From Streptomyces hawaiiensis (lineage in GTDB: Bacteria; Actinomycetota; Actinomycetes; Streptomycetales; Streptomycetaceae): a DNA stretch of 64,000 nt. Position 1 is the stretch's first letter. The number at the start of each line of letters is the position of its first letter. The notes beneath the pieces are model-generated. The model was not told where the DNA came from and did no database searches. It saw only the letters and a list, made by a program, of their open reading frames with translations. A program made the translations under genes and the position numbers. Shown here piece by piece: positions 1 to 8,419 of this stretch. The stretch is from positions 6,758,001 through 6,822,000 of the forward strand of contig NZ_CP021978.1 of the NCBI RefSeq assembly GCF_004803895.1, read 5' to 3'.

Positions 1-731
1 TGCACTACACGGGCACCGAGAACTACGCCGAACTCTTCACCCGCTCCGAGCTGTTCGAGGTCTTCTGGGTCAGCGGCTACTACCTGGCGGCGTCGGTGTT
101 CCAGATCGTGGCCGCGCTCTACTTCGCCACGATCCTCAGCTTCAACGTCCGCTTCCGGAACTTCTTCAAGGGCGTGCTGTTCTTCCCGTACCTGATCAAC
201 GGCGTGGCGATCGGCTTCGTCTTCCTCTACTTCTTCCAGGACGGCGGCACCCTCGACTCGGTGCTGAGCCTGTTGGGCGTGGAGACCGACCGCGCCTGGC
301 TCTCCACCCCGACGTCGGCGAACACCTCCCTCGCCGCCGTCTCGGTCTGGCGCTACCTCGGCCTGAACTTCGTCCTCTTCCTGGGGGCGATCCAGTCGAT
401 CCCGGGGGAGTTGTACGAGGCGGCCGAACTGGACGGCGCGAACCGCTGGCACCAGTTCCGCTACATCATCGCGCCGGGCATCAAGCCGGTCCTGTCCCTC
501 ACCGTGATCCTGTCGATCTCGGGCTCCCTGTCGGTCTTCGAGATCCCGTACATCATGACCGGCGGCGCGACCGGCACCGAGACGTTCGTCATCCAGACCG
601 TGAAGCTGGCGTTCCAGTTCAACAAGACGGGGCTCGCCTCGGCGGCCGCGGTCGTGCTGCTGCTGATCGTCCTGGCGGTGACCTGGGTGCAGCGGCGCCT
701 CGCCCCCGACGACAAGGTGGACCTCGTATGA
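1..731 (+). CDS. Sugar ABC transporter permease, MalF-type (5' end outside window)
   Basis: Membrane subunit of a carbohydrate ABC importer of the MalF/UgpA type. The reading frame is open from the first bases (codons in phase with position 3), so the N-terminus lies before the window. Several hydrophobic helices are visible, and the EAA cytoplasmic loop that docks on the ATPase appears as the run ELYEAAELDGANRWHQFRYI. The stop overlaps the ATG of the next permease by 4 bp (ATGA), so the two are translationally coupled. The solute-binding protein would be expected upstream, outside the window. The substrate cannot be told from the sequence. Confidence 0.9.
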   Translation, partial: HYTGTENYAELFTRSELFEVFWVSGYYLAASVFQIVAALYFATILSFNVRFRNFFKGVLFFPYLINGVAIGFVFLYFFQDGGTLDSVLSLLGVETDRAWLSTPTSANTSLAAVSVWRYLGLNFVLFLGAIQSIPGELYEAAELDGANRWHQFRYIIAPGIKPVLSLTVILSISGSLSVFEIPYIMTGGATGTETFVIQTVKLAFQFNKTGLASAAAVVLLLIVLAVTWVQRRLAPDDKVDLV

Positions 732-1558
732 CGCGCCGCGCGGTGACCCGCGTCCTCATGTACCTGTCGCTGATCGCCGCGACCGCGGTGGTCCTGCTCC
801 CGCTGGCCGCCGTGCTCCTGACCTCCCTCAAGTCGGAGAAGGAGATGGCCGACGGCAGCGGAGCGCTCGAGTTCCCCGGCGACCCGTTCCACTTCGACAA
901 CTACGTGACGGCGTTCCAGGACGGGCGGATGCTCTCGGCCTTCGCCAACACGGCGATCATCCTGGTCGTCGCCATCGGCGGCACGGTCCTCATCGGCTCG
1001 ATGACGGCCTACGCCATCGACCGGTTCCGGTTCCGCTTCCGCACGTCGGTGCTGGCCCTGTTCCTGGTCGCCGCGCTGGTCCCCGGCGTGACCACCCAGG
1101 TGGCCACCTTCCAGATCGTCAACAGCTTCGGCATGTTCGACAGTCTCTGGGCGCCGATCGCCCTCTACATGGGCACGGACATCGTCTCGATCTACATCTT
1201 CCTGCAGTTCGTCCGCTCGATCCCGGTCTCCCTGGACGAGTCGGCCCGCATCGACGGCGCCAACGCCTTCACGGTCTACCGCAAGGTCATCTTCCCGCTG
1301 CTGAAACCGGCGATCGCGACGGTCGTGATCGTGAAGGGGATCACCGTCTACAACGACTTCTACATCCCCTTCCTCTACATGCCCTCCGAAGATCTTGGCG
1401 TGATCTCGACGTCGCTGTTCCGCTTCAAGGGCCCCTTCGGCGCCCACTGGGAGACGATCTCGGCGGGAGCGATCCTGGTCATCGTCCCCACTCTGGCCGT
1501 CTTCCTGTTCCTCCAGCGGTTCATCTACAACGGTTTCACCCGGGGGGCCACGAAGTAG
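728..1558 (+). CDS. Sugar ABC transporter permease, MalG-type
   Basis: Second membrane subunit of the same importer, 276 aa, the usual MalG/UgpE length. It has six predicted helices. The EAA-loop consensus is seen as SLDESARIDGANAFTVYRKV, followed by the conserved hydrophobic C-terminal segment ending in a short basic tail. The ATG overlaps the stop of the upstream permease. No ATPase follows; Streptomyces sugar importers commonly share a distant MsiK ATPase (family knowledge). The next gene, rnd, converges on it 12 bp away. Confidence 0.92.
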   Translation: MTRRAVTRVLMYLSLIAATAVVLLPLAAVLLTSLKSEKEMADGSGALEFPGDPFHFDNYVTAFQDGRMLSAFANTAIILVVAIGGTVLIGSMTAYAIDRFRFRFRTSVLALFLVAALVPGVTTQVATFQIVNSFGMFDSLWAPIALYMGTDIVSIYIFLQFVRSIPVSLDESARIDGANAFTVYRKVIFPLLKPAIATVVIVKGITVYNDFYIPFLYMPSEDLGVISTSLFRFKGPFGAHWETISAGAILVIVPTLAVFLFLQRFIYNGFTRGATK

Positions 1559-1570
1559 CCGGCCCTTCGG

Positions 1571-2860
1571 TCAGGCCTCCTTCGCGGACAGCGCCTCCAC
1601 CAGCACCGGCGCCACCTGCTCCACCTGCCACGGCCGCGCACCATGCCCTGCCAGCGCGGCCGCCACCGACTGGGTGTCCACCACCGCCGGCGGCTCCCAG
1701 CACACCCGCCGCACCGTGTCCGGCGTGATCAGATTCTCCTGCGGCATGCCGAGCTGCTCGGCCACCGCCGAGATCCCCGCCCGGGCCGCGGACAACCGCG
1801 CCGCGGCCGCGGGGTCCTTGTCGGCCCAGGCACGCGGCGGCGGCGGCCCGGTCACCGCCTGCCCCGGCTGCGGCAACTGCGCCTCGCTCAGCCCCTTCGC
1901 CCGGTCCACCGCCGCCTGCCACTGCTCCAGCTGCCGCTTGCCCACGCGGTGCCCGAAACCGTTCAGCGCGGCCAGCGCGTGCACATTGGCCGGAAGCGCC
2001 AGCGCGGCCTCCACGATCGCCGCGTCCCCGAGCACCTTGCCGGGCGAGACGTCCCGCCGCTGCGCGATCCGGTCCCGGGTCTGCCACAGCTCCCGTACGA
2101 CGGCCAGCTGCCGCCGCCGGCGCACCTTGTGCATGCCGGACGTACGCCGCCACGGGTCCTTGCGGGGCTCGGGCGGGGGAGCCGAGGCGATCGCGTCGAA
2201 CTCCTGGCGGGCCCACTCCAGCTTGCCCTGCCGGTCCAGCTCCTTCTCCAGCGCGTCGCGCAGGTCGACGAGGAGCTCGACGTCCAGCGCCGCGTAGCGC
2301 AGCCAGGGCTCGGGCAGCGGCCGGGTCGACCAGTCGACGGCGGAGTGCCCCTTCTCCAGGACGAAGCCCAGCACGCTCTCGACCATCGCGCCGAGGCCGA
2401 CCCGGGGGAACCCGGCGAGCCGTCCGGCCAGCTCCGTGTCGAACAGCCGTGTCGGCACCATGCCTATCTCGCGCAGGCAGGGCAGGTCCTGGGTGGCGGC
2501 GTGCAGCACCCACTCGACGCCGGACAGGGCATCACCGAGGGCGGACAGGTCGGGGCAGGCCACGGGGTCGATCAGGGCCGTTCCGGCGCCCTCGCGGCGC
2601 AACTGCACGAGGTAGGCGCGTTGCCCGTAGCGGTAACCGGACGCGCGCTCGGCGTCGACGGCGACGGGCCCGGACCCCGCCTCGAAGGCGGCGATCATCC
2701 GGGCCAGGGCGGTCTCGTCCGCGATGACGGGCGGAATGCCCTCACGCGGTTCCAGCAAAGGGATCGGCGCCTCCTCAGCAGAAGATCCGCCGTCGTCCGG
2801 AGGAGCGCCTCCGGTGGTTCGCAGTGAGCTGTCTGCTGCGGTGTCGTGGGCGTCGGTCAC
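1571..2860 (-). CDS. rnd: Ribonuclease D (HRDC-containing 3'-5' exonuclease)
   Basis: DEDD-family 3'-5' exoribonuclease, 429 aa. The N-terminal exonuclease domain (about residues 45-220) shows the first acidic pair in VAVDAERASGYRY, the second Asp in the ATQDLPCL/DTELAGRLAG region, and the Y-x3-D motif in YAALDVELLVDL. An HRDC nucleic-acid-binding domain follows (about 255-335, RDRIAQRRDVSPGKVL). The start is GTG at 2858-2860 with only a weak Shine-Dalgarno. A strong palindrome (2887-2920) lies just upstream. Its role is probably tRNA or stable RNA trimming, as for RNase D in general. Confidence 0.9.
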   Translation of the reverse strand: MTDAHDTAADSSLRTTGGAPPDDGGSSAEEAPIPLLEPREGIPPVIADETALARMIAAFEAGSGPVAVDAERASGYRYGQRAYLVQLRREGAGTALIDPVACPDLSALGDALSGVEWVLHAATQDLPCLREIGMVPTRLFDTELAGRLAGFPRVGLGAMVESVLGFVLEKGHSAVDWSTRPLPEPWLRYAALDVELLVDLRDALEKELDRQGKLEWARQEFDAIASAPPPEPRKDPWRRTSGMHKVRRRRQLAVVRELWQTRDRIAQRRDVSPGKVLGDAAIVEAALALPANVHALAALNGFGHRVGKRQLEQWQAAVDRAKGLSEAQLPQPGQAVTGPPPPRAWADKDPAAAARLSAARAGISAVAEQLGMPQENLITPDTVRRVCWEPPAVVDTQSVAAALAGHGARPWQVEQVAPVLVEALSAKEA

Positions 2861-2886
2861 CTGTCAAGGGTATCCATGTATGGACA

Positions 2887-2920
2887 GCGCCCGCCGACGG
2901 AACGTTCCGTCGACGGGCGC
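2887..2920. terminator. Long palindromic hairpin between the LuxR-type regulator and rnd
   Basis: Two 17-bp arms (2887-2903 and 2904-2920) are inverted repeats with a single mismatch and no spacer, so the RNA would fold into a GC-rich stem with a tiny loop. It lies downstream of the response-regulator stop and 27 bp upstream of the rnd start on the same strand. A terminator for the regulator transcript is the simplest reading. An operator or leader structure for rnd is also possible. Confidence 0.6.
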
Positions 2921-3047
2921 CCGAGGGTCGCAAACCAGTCATGTCGGGGGAAGCGGCGGGTTCACGAACCGTGAGTGTTGGGAACGGGAGCGGGGTCCCG
3001 TCCCGTTCACGTGAAGGAATGATCACTGAGGGTCGTGCGGGAGTCGG

Positions 3048-3710
3048 TCAGTGGATGATCCCGGTCCGCAGCGCCACCGCGACCATGCCGGCCCGGTCGC
3101 CCGTGCCGAGCTTGCGGGCGATACGGGCGAGGTGGCTCTTGACGGTCAGGGCGGACAGGCCCATCGAGACGCCGATCGCCTTGTTCGACTGGCCTTCCGC
3201 GACGAGCCGCAGCACCTCGACCTCGCGGCCGGACAGTTCGCGATAGCCGCCCGGGTGGCTCGGGGCGCCCGGGGGGCGGCGGTGCAGTCGCGCGGCGGCG
3301 GCGCCGATGGGGGCGGCGCCCGGCCGGGTGGGGAGCCCGACGTTGGTACGGGTGCCGGTGACGACGTAACCCTTCACCCCGCCGGCGAGTGCGTTGCGCA
3401 CGGCGCCGATGTCGTCGGCGGCGGAGAGGGCGAGCCCGTTGGGCCAGCCCGCGGCGCGGGTCTCCGACAGCAGGGTGAGGCCGGAGCCATCCGGCAGGTG
3501 GACGTCGGCGACACAGATGTCGCGGGGGTTGCCGATGCGGGGACGAGCCTCCGCGATGGACGAGGCCTCGATGACGTCGCGCACACCGAGCGCCCACAGG
3601 TGGCGGGTGACGGTGGAGCGGACGCGCGGGTCGGCCACGACCACCATGGCGGTCGGCTTGTTCGGGCGGTAGGCGACCAGGCTTGCGGGCTGCTCGAGGA
3701 GAACGGACAC
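3048..3710 (-). CDS. Orphan LuxR/NarL-type response regulator
   Basis: Transcription factor of 220 aa with a receiver-like domain (about 20-125) and a LuxR C-terminal helix-turn-helix (about 155-218, SGREVEVLRLVAEGQSNKAI). The putative phospho-acceptor is D69 in VADVHLPDG. The switch Ser (S96) and conserved Lys (K113) are present. The usual acidic pair after strand 1 is reduced to one residue (VVVADPR, D27). A linker of about 30 residues rich in Pro/Gly/Arg joins the domains. Start GTG has a good ribosome site (AGGAGG) 5 bp upstream. No kinase gene is adjacent. A family member at this place beside rnd and DUF3000 is, from memory, conserved in Streptomyces. Confidence 0.85.
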   Translation of the reverse strand: MSVLLEQPASLVAYRPNKPTAMVVVADPRVRSTVTRHLWALGVRDVIEASSIAEARPRIGNPRDICVADVHLPDGSGLTLLSETRAAGWPNGLALSAADDIGAVRNALAGGVKGYVVTGTRTNVGLPTRPGAAPIGAAAARLHRRPPGAPSHPGGYRELSGREVEVLRLVAEGQSNKAIGVSMGLSALTVKSHLARIARKLGTGDRAGMVAVALRTGIIH

Positions 3711-4034
3711 CAGGCCTCCTGGGGTGCGGGACGGGGCCGGCTCGTGGGGGTGAAGCCGGGACGAACCGTGCTTTCAAGGTCACAGTCGTCTTCGGCAGCG
3801 AACCCGTCCGCCTTTAGAGAATGATCACGATTCAGTGATAACAATCCGTGCAATTCGGACACGCGGTCGATCACTCGAAGGTCGAACGGTTTCGGTCTGC
3901 GTCGGTACGCGGTCGAAAGTGGCCGTATCGACAAAGTGATTCGGCCAAGAGGGGGACTCAGGTGTGATCGTCGACCGGACATGGTTGACCGCCCCGCACA
4001 AGGTCGATCAGTGCGGGGCGGTCAGGGGGTTCGA
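3711..4034. other. 324-bp intergenic region between DUF3000 gene and LuxR-type regulator
   Basis: It holds the terminator hairpin of the DUF3000 gene at its right end (3986-4024) and should carry the promoter of the regulator gene in the more AT-rich stretch around 3815-3900. No coding potential with a ribosome site was seen. No sigma-factor consensus could be assigned with confidence. Confidence 0.5.
3986..4024 (-). terminator. Rho-independent-type hairpin after the DUF3000 gene
   Basis: Perfect 14-bp inverted repeat (3986-3999 and 4011-4024) with an 11-nt loop, starting 10 bp after the stop of the DUF3000 gene on the minus strand. There is no clear U-tract, which is usual for Streptomyces terminators. 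Confidence 0.75.
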
Positions 4035-4709
4035 TCAGCGGGACTGCGGCCCTCGCCGCTGAGGCAGCGTCACGATCGACGCGTCCCCGGGCCCGGCCGG
4101 GGGCAGCCCGGCGATCTGGGCGAGCAGATCGCACCAGGACGCCAGATGGGCGGCCGTGTCCGGTACGCCGCCCAGGCCTTCGCGCGGCGTCCAGGACGCG
4201 CGGATCTCGATCTGCGAGGCGGCCGGGCGCGCGGACAGCCCGCCGAAGTAGTGGGAGCTCGCGCGCGTGACGGTGCCGCTCGGTTCCCCGTACGTCAGCC
4301 CGCGCGTCTGGAGCGCGCCGGTCAGCCAGGACCAGCACACCTCCGGCAGCAGCGGGTCCGCCGCCATCTCCGGCTCCAGCTCCGCGCGCACCAGCGTCAC
4401 CAGCCGGAACGTGCCCCGCCAGGCGTCGTGCCCGGCCGGGTCGTGCAGCAGCACCAGCCGGCCGTCGGCCAGGTCCTGGTCGCCGTCGACGACCGCGGCC
4501 TCCAGCGCGTAGCTGTAAGGGGCGAGCCGCTTCGGCGGGGGCGTCGGCTCGGCCTCGATCTGGGGTCGCAGCCGCGCCGCCCTCAGCGCGTCGACGGCGG
4601 CCCGGAAGGGTAGTGGGGCGGAGTCCGCCTCCCGCCGGTCGTTCTCGGTGTCCTTCGCTTCGTCCATTCCGCCAGCGCCGTCCGACAGTCGTCCCTGAGC
4701 CGCAGCCAT
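4035..4709 (-). CDS. DUF3000 domain-containing protein
   Basis: Soluble protein of 224 aa matching the DUF3000 family, which is widespread in actinobacteria and of unknown function. The central part has the family-like run SWLTGALQTRGLTYGEPSGTV and a C-terminal stretch SWCDLLAQIAGLPPAGPGDA. The first 35 residues are acidic and probably disordered. An alternative start at the second Met (MDEAKDTEN, about residue 16) is equally plausible because neither has a strong ribosome site. Divergent from hemE with about 100 bp between them. No function is proposed. Confidence 0.75.
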   Translation of the reverse strand: MAAAQGRLSDGAGGMDEAKDTENDRREADSAPLPFRAAVDALRAARLRPQIEAEPTPPPKRLAPYSYALEAAVVDGDQDLADGRLVLLHDPAGHDAWRGTFRLVTLVRAELEPEMAADPLLPEVCWSWLTGALQTRGLTYGEPSGTVTRASSHYFGGLSARPAASQIEIRASWTPREGLGGVPDTAAHLASWCDLLAQIAGLPPAGPGDASIVTLPQRRGPQSR

Positions 4710-4811
4710 GCGGGAAGGTTACGGGGACCGGAGCCCGGGTGCGGGGCTAGACACCCCGCGCCTCTCCAGGGGCTGAATCACGCCGTCCGGCGCCGTGCGA
4801 AACTTGGCCCC

Positions 4812-5879
4812 GTGAGTGCCAACGACGCCCCTCGGGCCCAGCAGCCGTCCGCCCCGTACGAATCCGCCTTCCTCAAGGCCTGCCGGCGCGAGCCCGTGCC
4901 GCACACGCCGGTGTGGTTCATGCGGCAGGCCGGGCGCTCACTGCCGGAGTACCGCAAGGTGCGCGAGGGCATCCCGATGCTCGAGTCCTGCATGCGGCCC
5001 GAACTGGTCACGGAGATCACGCTGCAGCCGGTGCGCCGGCACGGCGTGGACGCGGCGATCTACTTCAGCGACATCGTGGTCCCGCTCAAGGCCATCGGCA
5101 TCGACCTCGACATCAAGCCCGGCATCGGCCCCGTCGTCGAGCGCCCGATCCGCACCCGCGCGGACCTCGCGCAGCTGCGGGACCTGACCCCCGAGGACGT
5201 CTCCTACGTCACCGAGGCCATCGGCCTGCTCACCCGTGAGCTAGGGGCCACGCCCCTCATCGGTTTCGCCGGCGCCCCCTTCACCCTCGCCAGCTACCTC
5301 GTCGAGGGCGGCCCGTCCCGCACGTACGAGAACGCCAAGGCGATGATGTACGGCGACCCCGGGCTGTGGGCCGACCTGCTCGACCGCCTCGCTGAGATCA
5401 CGGCCGCGTTCCTGAAGGTGCAGATCGAGGCGGGCGCCTCGGCGGTCCAGCTGTTCGACTCCTGGGCCGGCGCGCTGGCCCCCGTCGACTACCGGCGCTC
5501 GGTGCTGCCCGCGTCGGCGAAGGTCTTCGAGGCCATCGCCGGCTACGGCGTCCCGCGCATCCACTTCGGTGTCGGCACCGGTGAGCTGCTGGGCCTCATG
5601 GGCGAGGCCGGCGCGGACGTCGTCGGCGTCGACTGGCGCGTCCCGATGGACGAGGCCGCCCGCCGGGTCGGCGCCGGCAAGGCGCTCCAGGGCAACCTCG
5701 ACCCGACCGTGCTGTTCGCCCCCACGGAGGCCGTCGAGGCGAAGACCCTCGAGGTCCTGGACTCGGCGAAGGACCTCGAGGGCCACATCTTCAACCTCGG
5801 TCACGGCGTCATGCCGACCACGGACCCGGACGCGCTGACCCGGCTGGTGGAGCACGTGCACACGCGCACCGCGCGCTGA
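4812..5879 (+). CDS. hemE: Uroporphyrinogen decarboxylase
   Basis: Removes the four acetate carboxyls of uroporphyrinogen III to give coproporphyrinogen III in heme synthesis. The protein is 355 aa, normal for the family. Signature residues visible: FMRQAGRSLPEYR (substrate Arg; most homologues have Tyr where this has Ser), the catalytic Asp in YFSDIVVPLK, the Tyr in FTLASYLVEG, QLFDSWAG, QGNLDPTVL and the C-terminal His in NLGHGVMP. GTG start. A small hairpin (4741-4759) lies in the divergent region upstream. The partner heme genes hemY and hemQ are 9.5 kb downstream, after an accessory insert. Confidence 0.95.
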   Translation: MSANDAPRAQQPSAPYESAFLKACRREPVPHTPVWFMRQAGRSLPEYRKVREGIPMLESCMRPELVTEITLQPVRRHGVDAAIYFSDIVVPLKAIGIDLDIKPGIGPVVERPIRTRADLAQLRDLTPEDVSYVTEAIGLLTRELGATPLIGFAGAPFTLASYLVEGGPSRTYENAKAMMYGDPGLWADLLDRLAEITAAFLKVQIEAGASAVQLFDSWAGALAPVDYRRSVLPASAKVFEAIAGYGVPRIHFGVGTGELLGLMGEAGADVVGVDWRVPMDEAARRVGAGKALQGNLDPTVLFAPTEAVEAKTLEVLDSAKDLEGHIFNLGHGVMPTTDPDALTRLVEHVHTRTAR

Positions 5880-5911
5880 GGCGGCCCGGGCCCGCCCGGT
5901 ACCGTCGGGGC

Positions 5912-5997
5912 TCAGGTCGTCCCGGCCGCCCGTTCGAGTGCCGCCATGGCGCTGGTGAGCTTCATCCGGGCCTGGGCCCGTCCAGCGACAGCCTCTC
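5912..5997 (-). pseudogene. Possible C-terminal gene remnant next to hemE
   Basis: On the minus strand, 28 open codons end at a TGA (5912-5914). They read ...AQARMKLTSAMAALERAAG.. with normal Streptomyces codon use and a protein-like helix. An in-frame TGA near 5997 blocks extension upstream, and the MFS gene begins its 3' end only 20 bp away. This looks like the tail of a gene cut off when the accessory operon arrived. The stretch is short and could be chance. Confidence 0.25.
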
Positions 5998-6016
5998 ACG
6001 TGAGCGAGTTCGCGGT

Positions 6017-7237
6017 TCAGGACGGCGGACGGTCCCCGGTGGCCCGGATCAGCCACCAGGTGGCCGCGAGACAACCGGCCGCGGGCAGGGCCAGCAGCAC
6101 CGGTACGGCGTCGACACCGGCCAGTTCGATGCCCTTGCCCAGCACCGGCCCGGCGGCCACCCCGCCGATCATCGAGGCGGCGATCACATAGGCTCCGGCC
6201 CGTCGCGCCCGCGGTACCGCCCGGGACAGCCACGGCAGCCCTGTGGGGAAGATCGGCGCGTGGAAGAGGCCGACACCGGCGTACGCGTACGGCGCGGCAG
6301 CCGGGATGAGGGCGAGCAGGAGGCAGGCCACCATGCCGACGGAGCTGACGACCATGATCGTCTGCACGGACCAGCGCAGCGTCAGCGGTGCGACCAGCAG
6401 CCGGCCCACGGTCACCATCAGCCAGAAGGCCGAGGTCGCTGTGGCCGCGGTCGCGGCGTCGTGCCCGACGGACTCCAGATGCGTCGGCTCCCAACCGCCG
6501 ACCCCGGTCTCCACCGCCACCATCAGGACGTACAGCACGATGAAGACCGTGACGACCAGGGCCACCGAGGCCCGCAGTCCGGGAGTCCCCTCCGTCCCCT
6601 CCTCGCCTTGCTCGTCGGACGGCGGCGGGGCGGGCGTCTCCCCGCCCTCGCGGACGCCGCGCTGCGCCAGCACCAGTACGGCGGACAGCGCGGCGAACCC
6701 GGCGAAGACGGCCGGGTACTCGCCCGGGCCCAGCAGTCCCAGGAGCGCGGGGCCGCCCACGGCACCGAGGCCGTAGGCCGCGCCGATGATGTTGAGCATG
6801 GCCGGGCTGCGGCGGCCGAAGCCCACCGAGAACAGCTGGTTGAGGCCGTAGTCGATGCCGCCGAAGCCCACCCCGGTCACCAGCGCGCAGACCAGCGCCC
6901 ACGGCCAGGTGGGGGCCAGCGCGAAGCCGGCCCCGCCGAGAGCCATCAGCGCGTACGAGGCGGACAGCAGGGTCTTGTTGCCCAGCCGGCCGTGCACCCG
7001 GTTGAGCAGCAGCACACCGGCCACGCCGCCGACGAAGTGAGCGCTCAGGCTCAGCCCGGCGCCGGCCGGCGACAGGCCGAACTCCGTGCGGAACGCGGGG
7101 ATCGCCGGGCCGTACAGCGCCTGCAGGGCCCCGATCAGGGCGAAGCCCACACACGACGCGACGACGGCGAACGGACTGAACAGGGGCCGCGTCACGGTGG
7201 TGTCGGGTGGCGCGGCCCGCGCCGAGGTCCCGGTCAC
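6017..7237 (-). CDS. MFS transporter, GlcP/YhjI-like, of the kanosamine-type operon
   Basis: Major facilitator of 406 aa with about 12 helices and a hydrophilic central loop (about 205-235, rich in Glu/Pro). Conserved loop features include GRLGNKTLL after helix 2 and HAPIFPTGLPWLSR in the second half, typical of the FucP/GlcP-like sugar branch. It is the last gene of the minus-strand operon. The B. subtilis ntd locus also has an MFS sugar transporter (yhjI/glcP) directly after ntdC (established). It may export kanosamine or import hexose; the sequence does not decide. GTG start with GAGG upstream. Confidence 0.8.
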   Translation of the reverse strand: MTGTSARAAPPDTTVTRPLFSPFAVVASCVGFALIGALQALYGPAIPAFRTEFGLSPAGAGLSLSAHFVGGVAGVLLLNRVHGRLGNKTLLSASYALMALGGAGFALAPTWPWALVCALVTGVGFGGIDYGLNQLFSVGFGRRSPAMLNIIGAAYGLGAVGGPALLGLLGPGEYPAVFAGFAALSAVLVLAQRGVREGGETPAPPPSDEQGEEGTEGTPGLRASVALVVTVFIVLYVLMVAVETGVGGWEPTHLESVGHDAATAATATSAFWLMVTVGRLLVAPLTLRWSVQTIMVVSSVGMVACLLLALIPAAAPYAYAGVGLFHAPIFPTGLPWLSRAVPRARRAGAYVIAASMIGGVAAGPVLGKGIELAGVDAVPVLLALPAAGCLAATWWLIRATGDRPPS

Positions 7238-7286
7238 CAGAGGTGCCTCTTCCTCGCAGCGCCCCTGCCGTGTGCGTCGTGCGGTG

Positions 7287-8360
7287 TCACGAGGTCACCG
7301 GAGCGGCGAGCGCGTACTGCTGGTCGCCCGCCAGCAGGCGCTCCAGTACCCGCTGGCTGCGCAGCCCGTCGCCGAAGCAGGCCAGGGCACTGTCGGAGCT
7401 CCGTGCGCTGCCGGTGTCCCGCGCGGCGACCGAGTCGCGCCATTCCCGCAGCTGGTGCCGGAAGGTGTCGCTCCAGCCGGGCACCTCGCCGGGCGGCGAG
7501 GCGAGCGTCTCCTCGCGGGCGAACGTGCCCTGCTCCCAGATGACATGGGACTTCAGGAAGTACGTCGTGTCGTCCTTGGAGTGGTAGTACAGCTCCTTGC
7601 GGTCGCCGATGATCTTCAGCGAGAAGCCGAGCTCCTCCGGCAGCGAGGACTTGGAGGTGACCAGGTTGAAGAAGGTGCCGTTCTCCAGACGGCCGCTGAC
7701 GAATGCGTAGTCGTCGACCTGGACGTCCTGGCCCTCCTTCTGTGGCACGTTGACCTGGAGCTTGGTGCGGCAGCTCGTGCTGTCGACCGGGCTGTCGAAG
7801 AGGCGGTCGAGCATGTCGACCAGATGCACGCCCAGGTCGCCGAGGGAGCCGCTGGTGGAACGGCCCAGGGCGCTGTCCCGCCAGGTGAAACGGGAGCGGG
7901 TCAGCGCGCTGCCGCGCCGGAAGCCGGCCTCCGCGAAGAGGATGGAACCCAGCTCCCCGCTCCGTACCAGGTTCCTGATCTCGCCGATGGCCTCCAGGTA
8001 GCGGTAGTTGAAGCCCATGGCGCACACCAGGCCGCTCTCCTCGGCCAGCGCCGTGATGCGCTCGGCCTCCGCCACCGTCGTCGTCATCGGCTTCTCGCAC
8101 AACACGTGCCTGCCGTGCCGGACGGCCTCCACGGCGTAGTCGGCGTGCGTGTGGTTGGGCGAGGCGATGACGACGGCGTCGACATGCCGGTACAGCTCGG
8201 TCGTCGAGGAGAAGACGGGGCAGCCGAAGCGCTCGGCCAGCTCCGCCGCCTTGTCCGGCAGCACGTCGTACACCCCGGCCGGTACGACGCCGGGGACGGT
8301 CTCGGCGGCGCGCAGGTGGGCGAGAGCGATGCCGCCGGCGCCGATGATTCCTGTCTGCAT
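7287..8360 (-). CDS. ntdC: Gfo/Idh/MocA dehydrogenase, NtdC-like (glucose-6-phosphate 3-dehydrogenase)
   Basis: NAD-dependent oxidoreductase of 357 aa (B. subtilis NtdC is about 350). The Rossmann nucleotide motif GIIGAGGIALAH is at 4-15, the Gfo/Idh signature CEKPMTTT with catalytic Lys is at 88-95, and GDLGVHLVD with the conserved His is at 174-182. Start ATG 8358-8360 is chosen because the Rossmann strand begins at once and a GAGG site precedes it; upstream in-frame codons belong to the HAD gene region. By analogy it oxidises C3 of glucose-6-phosphate to the 3-oxo sugar used by the aminotransferase. The assignment rests on family plus identical gene order; other inositol or sugar dehydrogenases share these motifs. 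Confidence 0.75.
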   Translation of the reverse strand: MQTGIIGAGGIALAHLRAAETVPGVVPAGVYDVLPDKAAELAERFGCPVFSSTTELYRHVDAVVIASPNHTHADYAVEAVRHGRHVLCEKPMTTTVAEAERITALAEESGLVCAMGFNYRYLEAIGEIRNLVRSGELGSILFAEAGFRRGSALTRSRFTWRDSALGRSTSGSLGDLGVHLVDMLDRLFDSPVDSTSCRTKLQVNVPQKEGQDVQVDDYAFVSGRLENGTFFNLVTSKSSLPEELGFSLKIIGDRKELYYHSKDDTTYFLKSHVIWEQGTFAREETLASPPGEVPGWSDTFRHQLREWRDSVAARDTGSARSSDSALACFGDGLRSQRVLERLLAGDQQYALAAPVTS

Positions 8361-8419
8361 GGTCTGCCTCTTTTCAGGGACGGCCCCCCGGCCCGGACCT
8401 GCCGGACCGTGGGAGCGGG

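Noticed and set aside
5241..7154. Minus-strand 637-codon open frame spanning the hemE 3' half and the MFS gene
   Set aside because: It crosses two real genes in the wrong frame; third-position GC bias fits the real genes instead.
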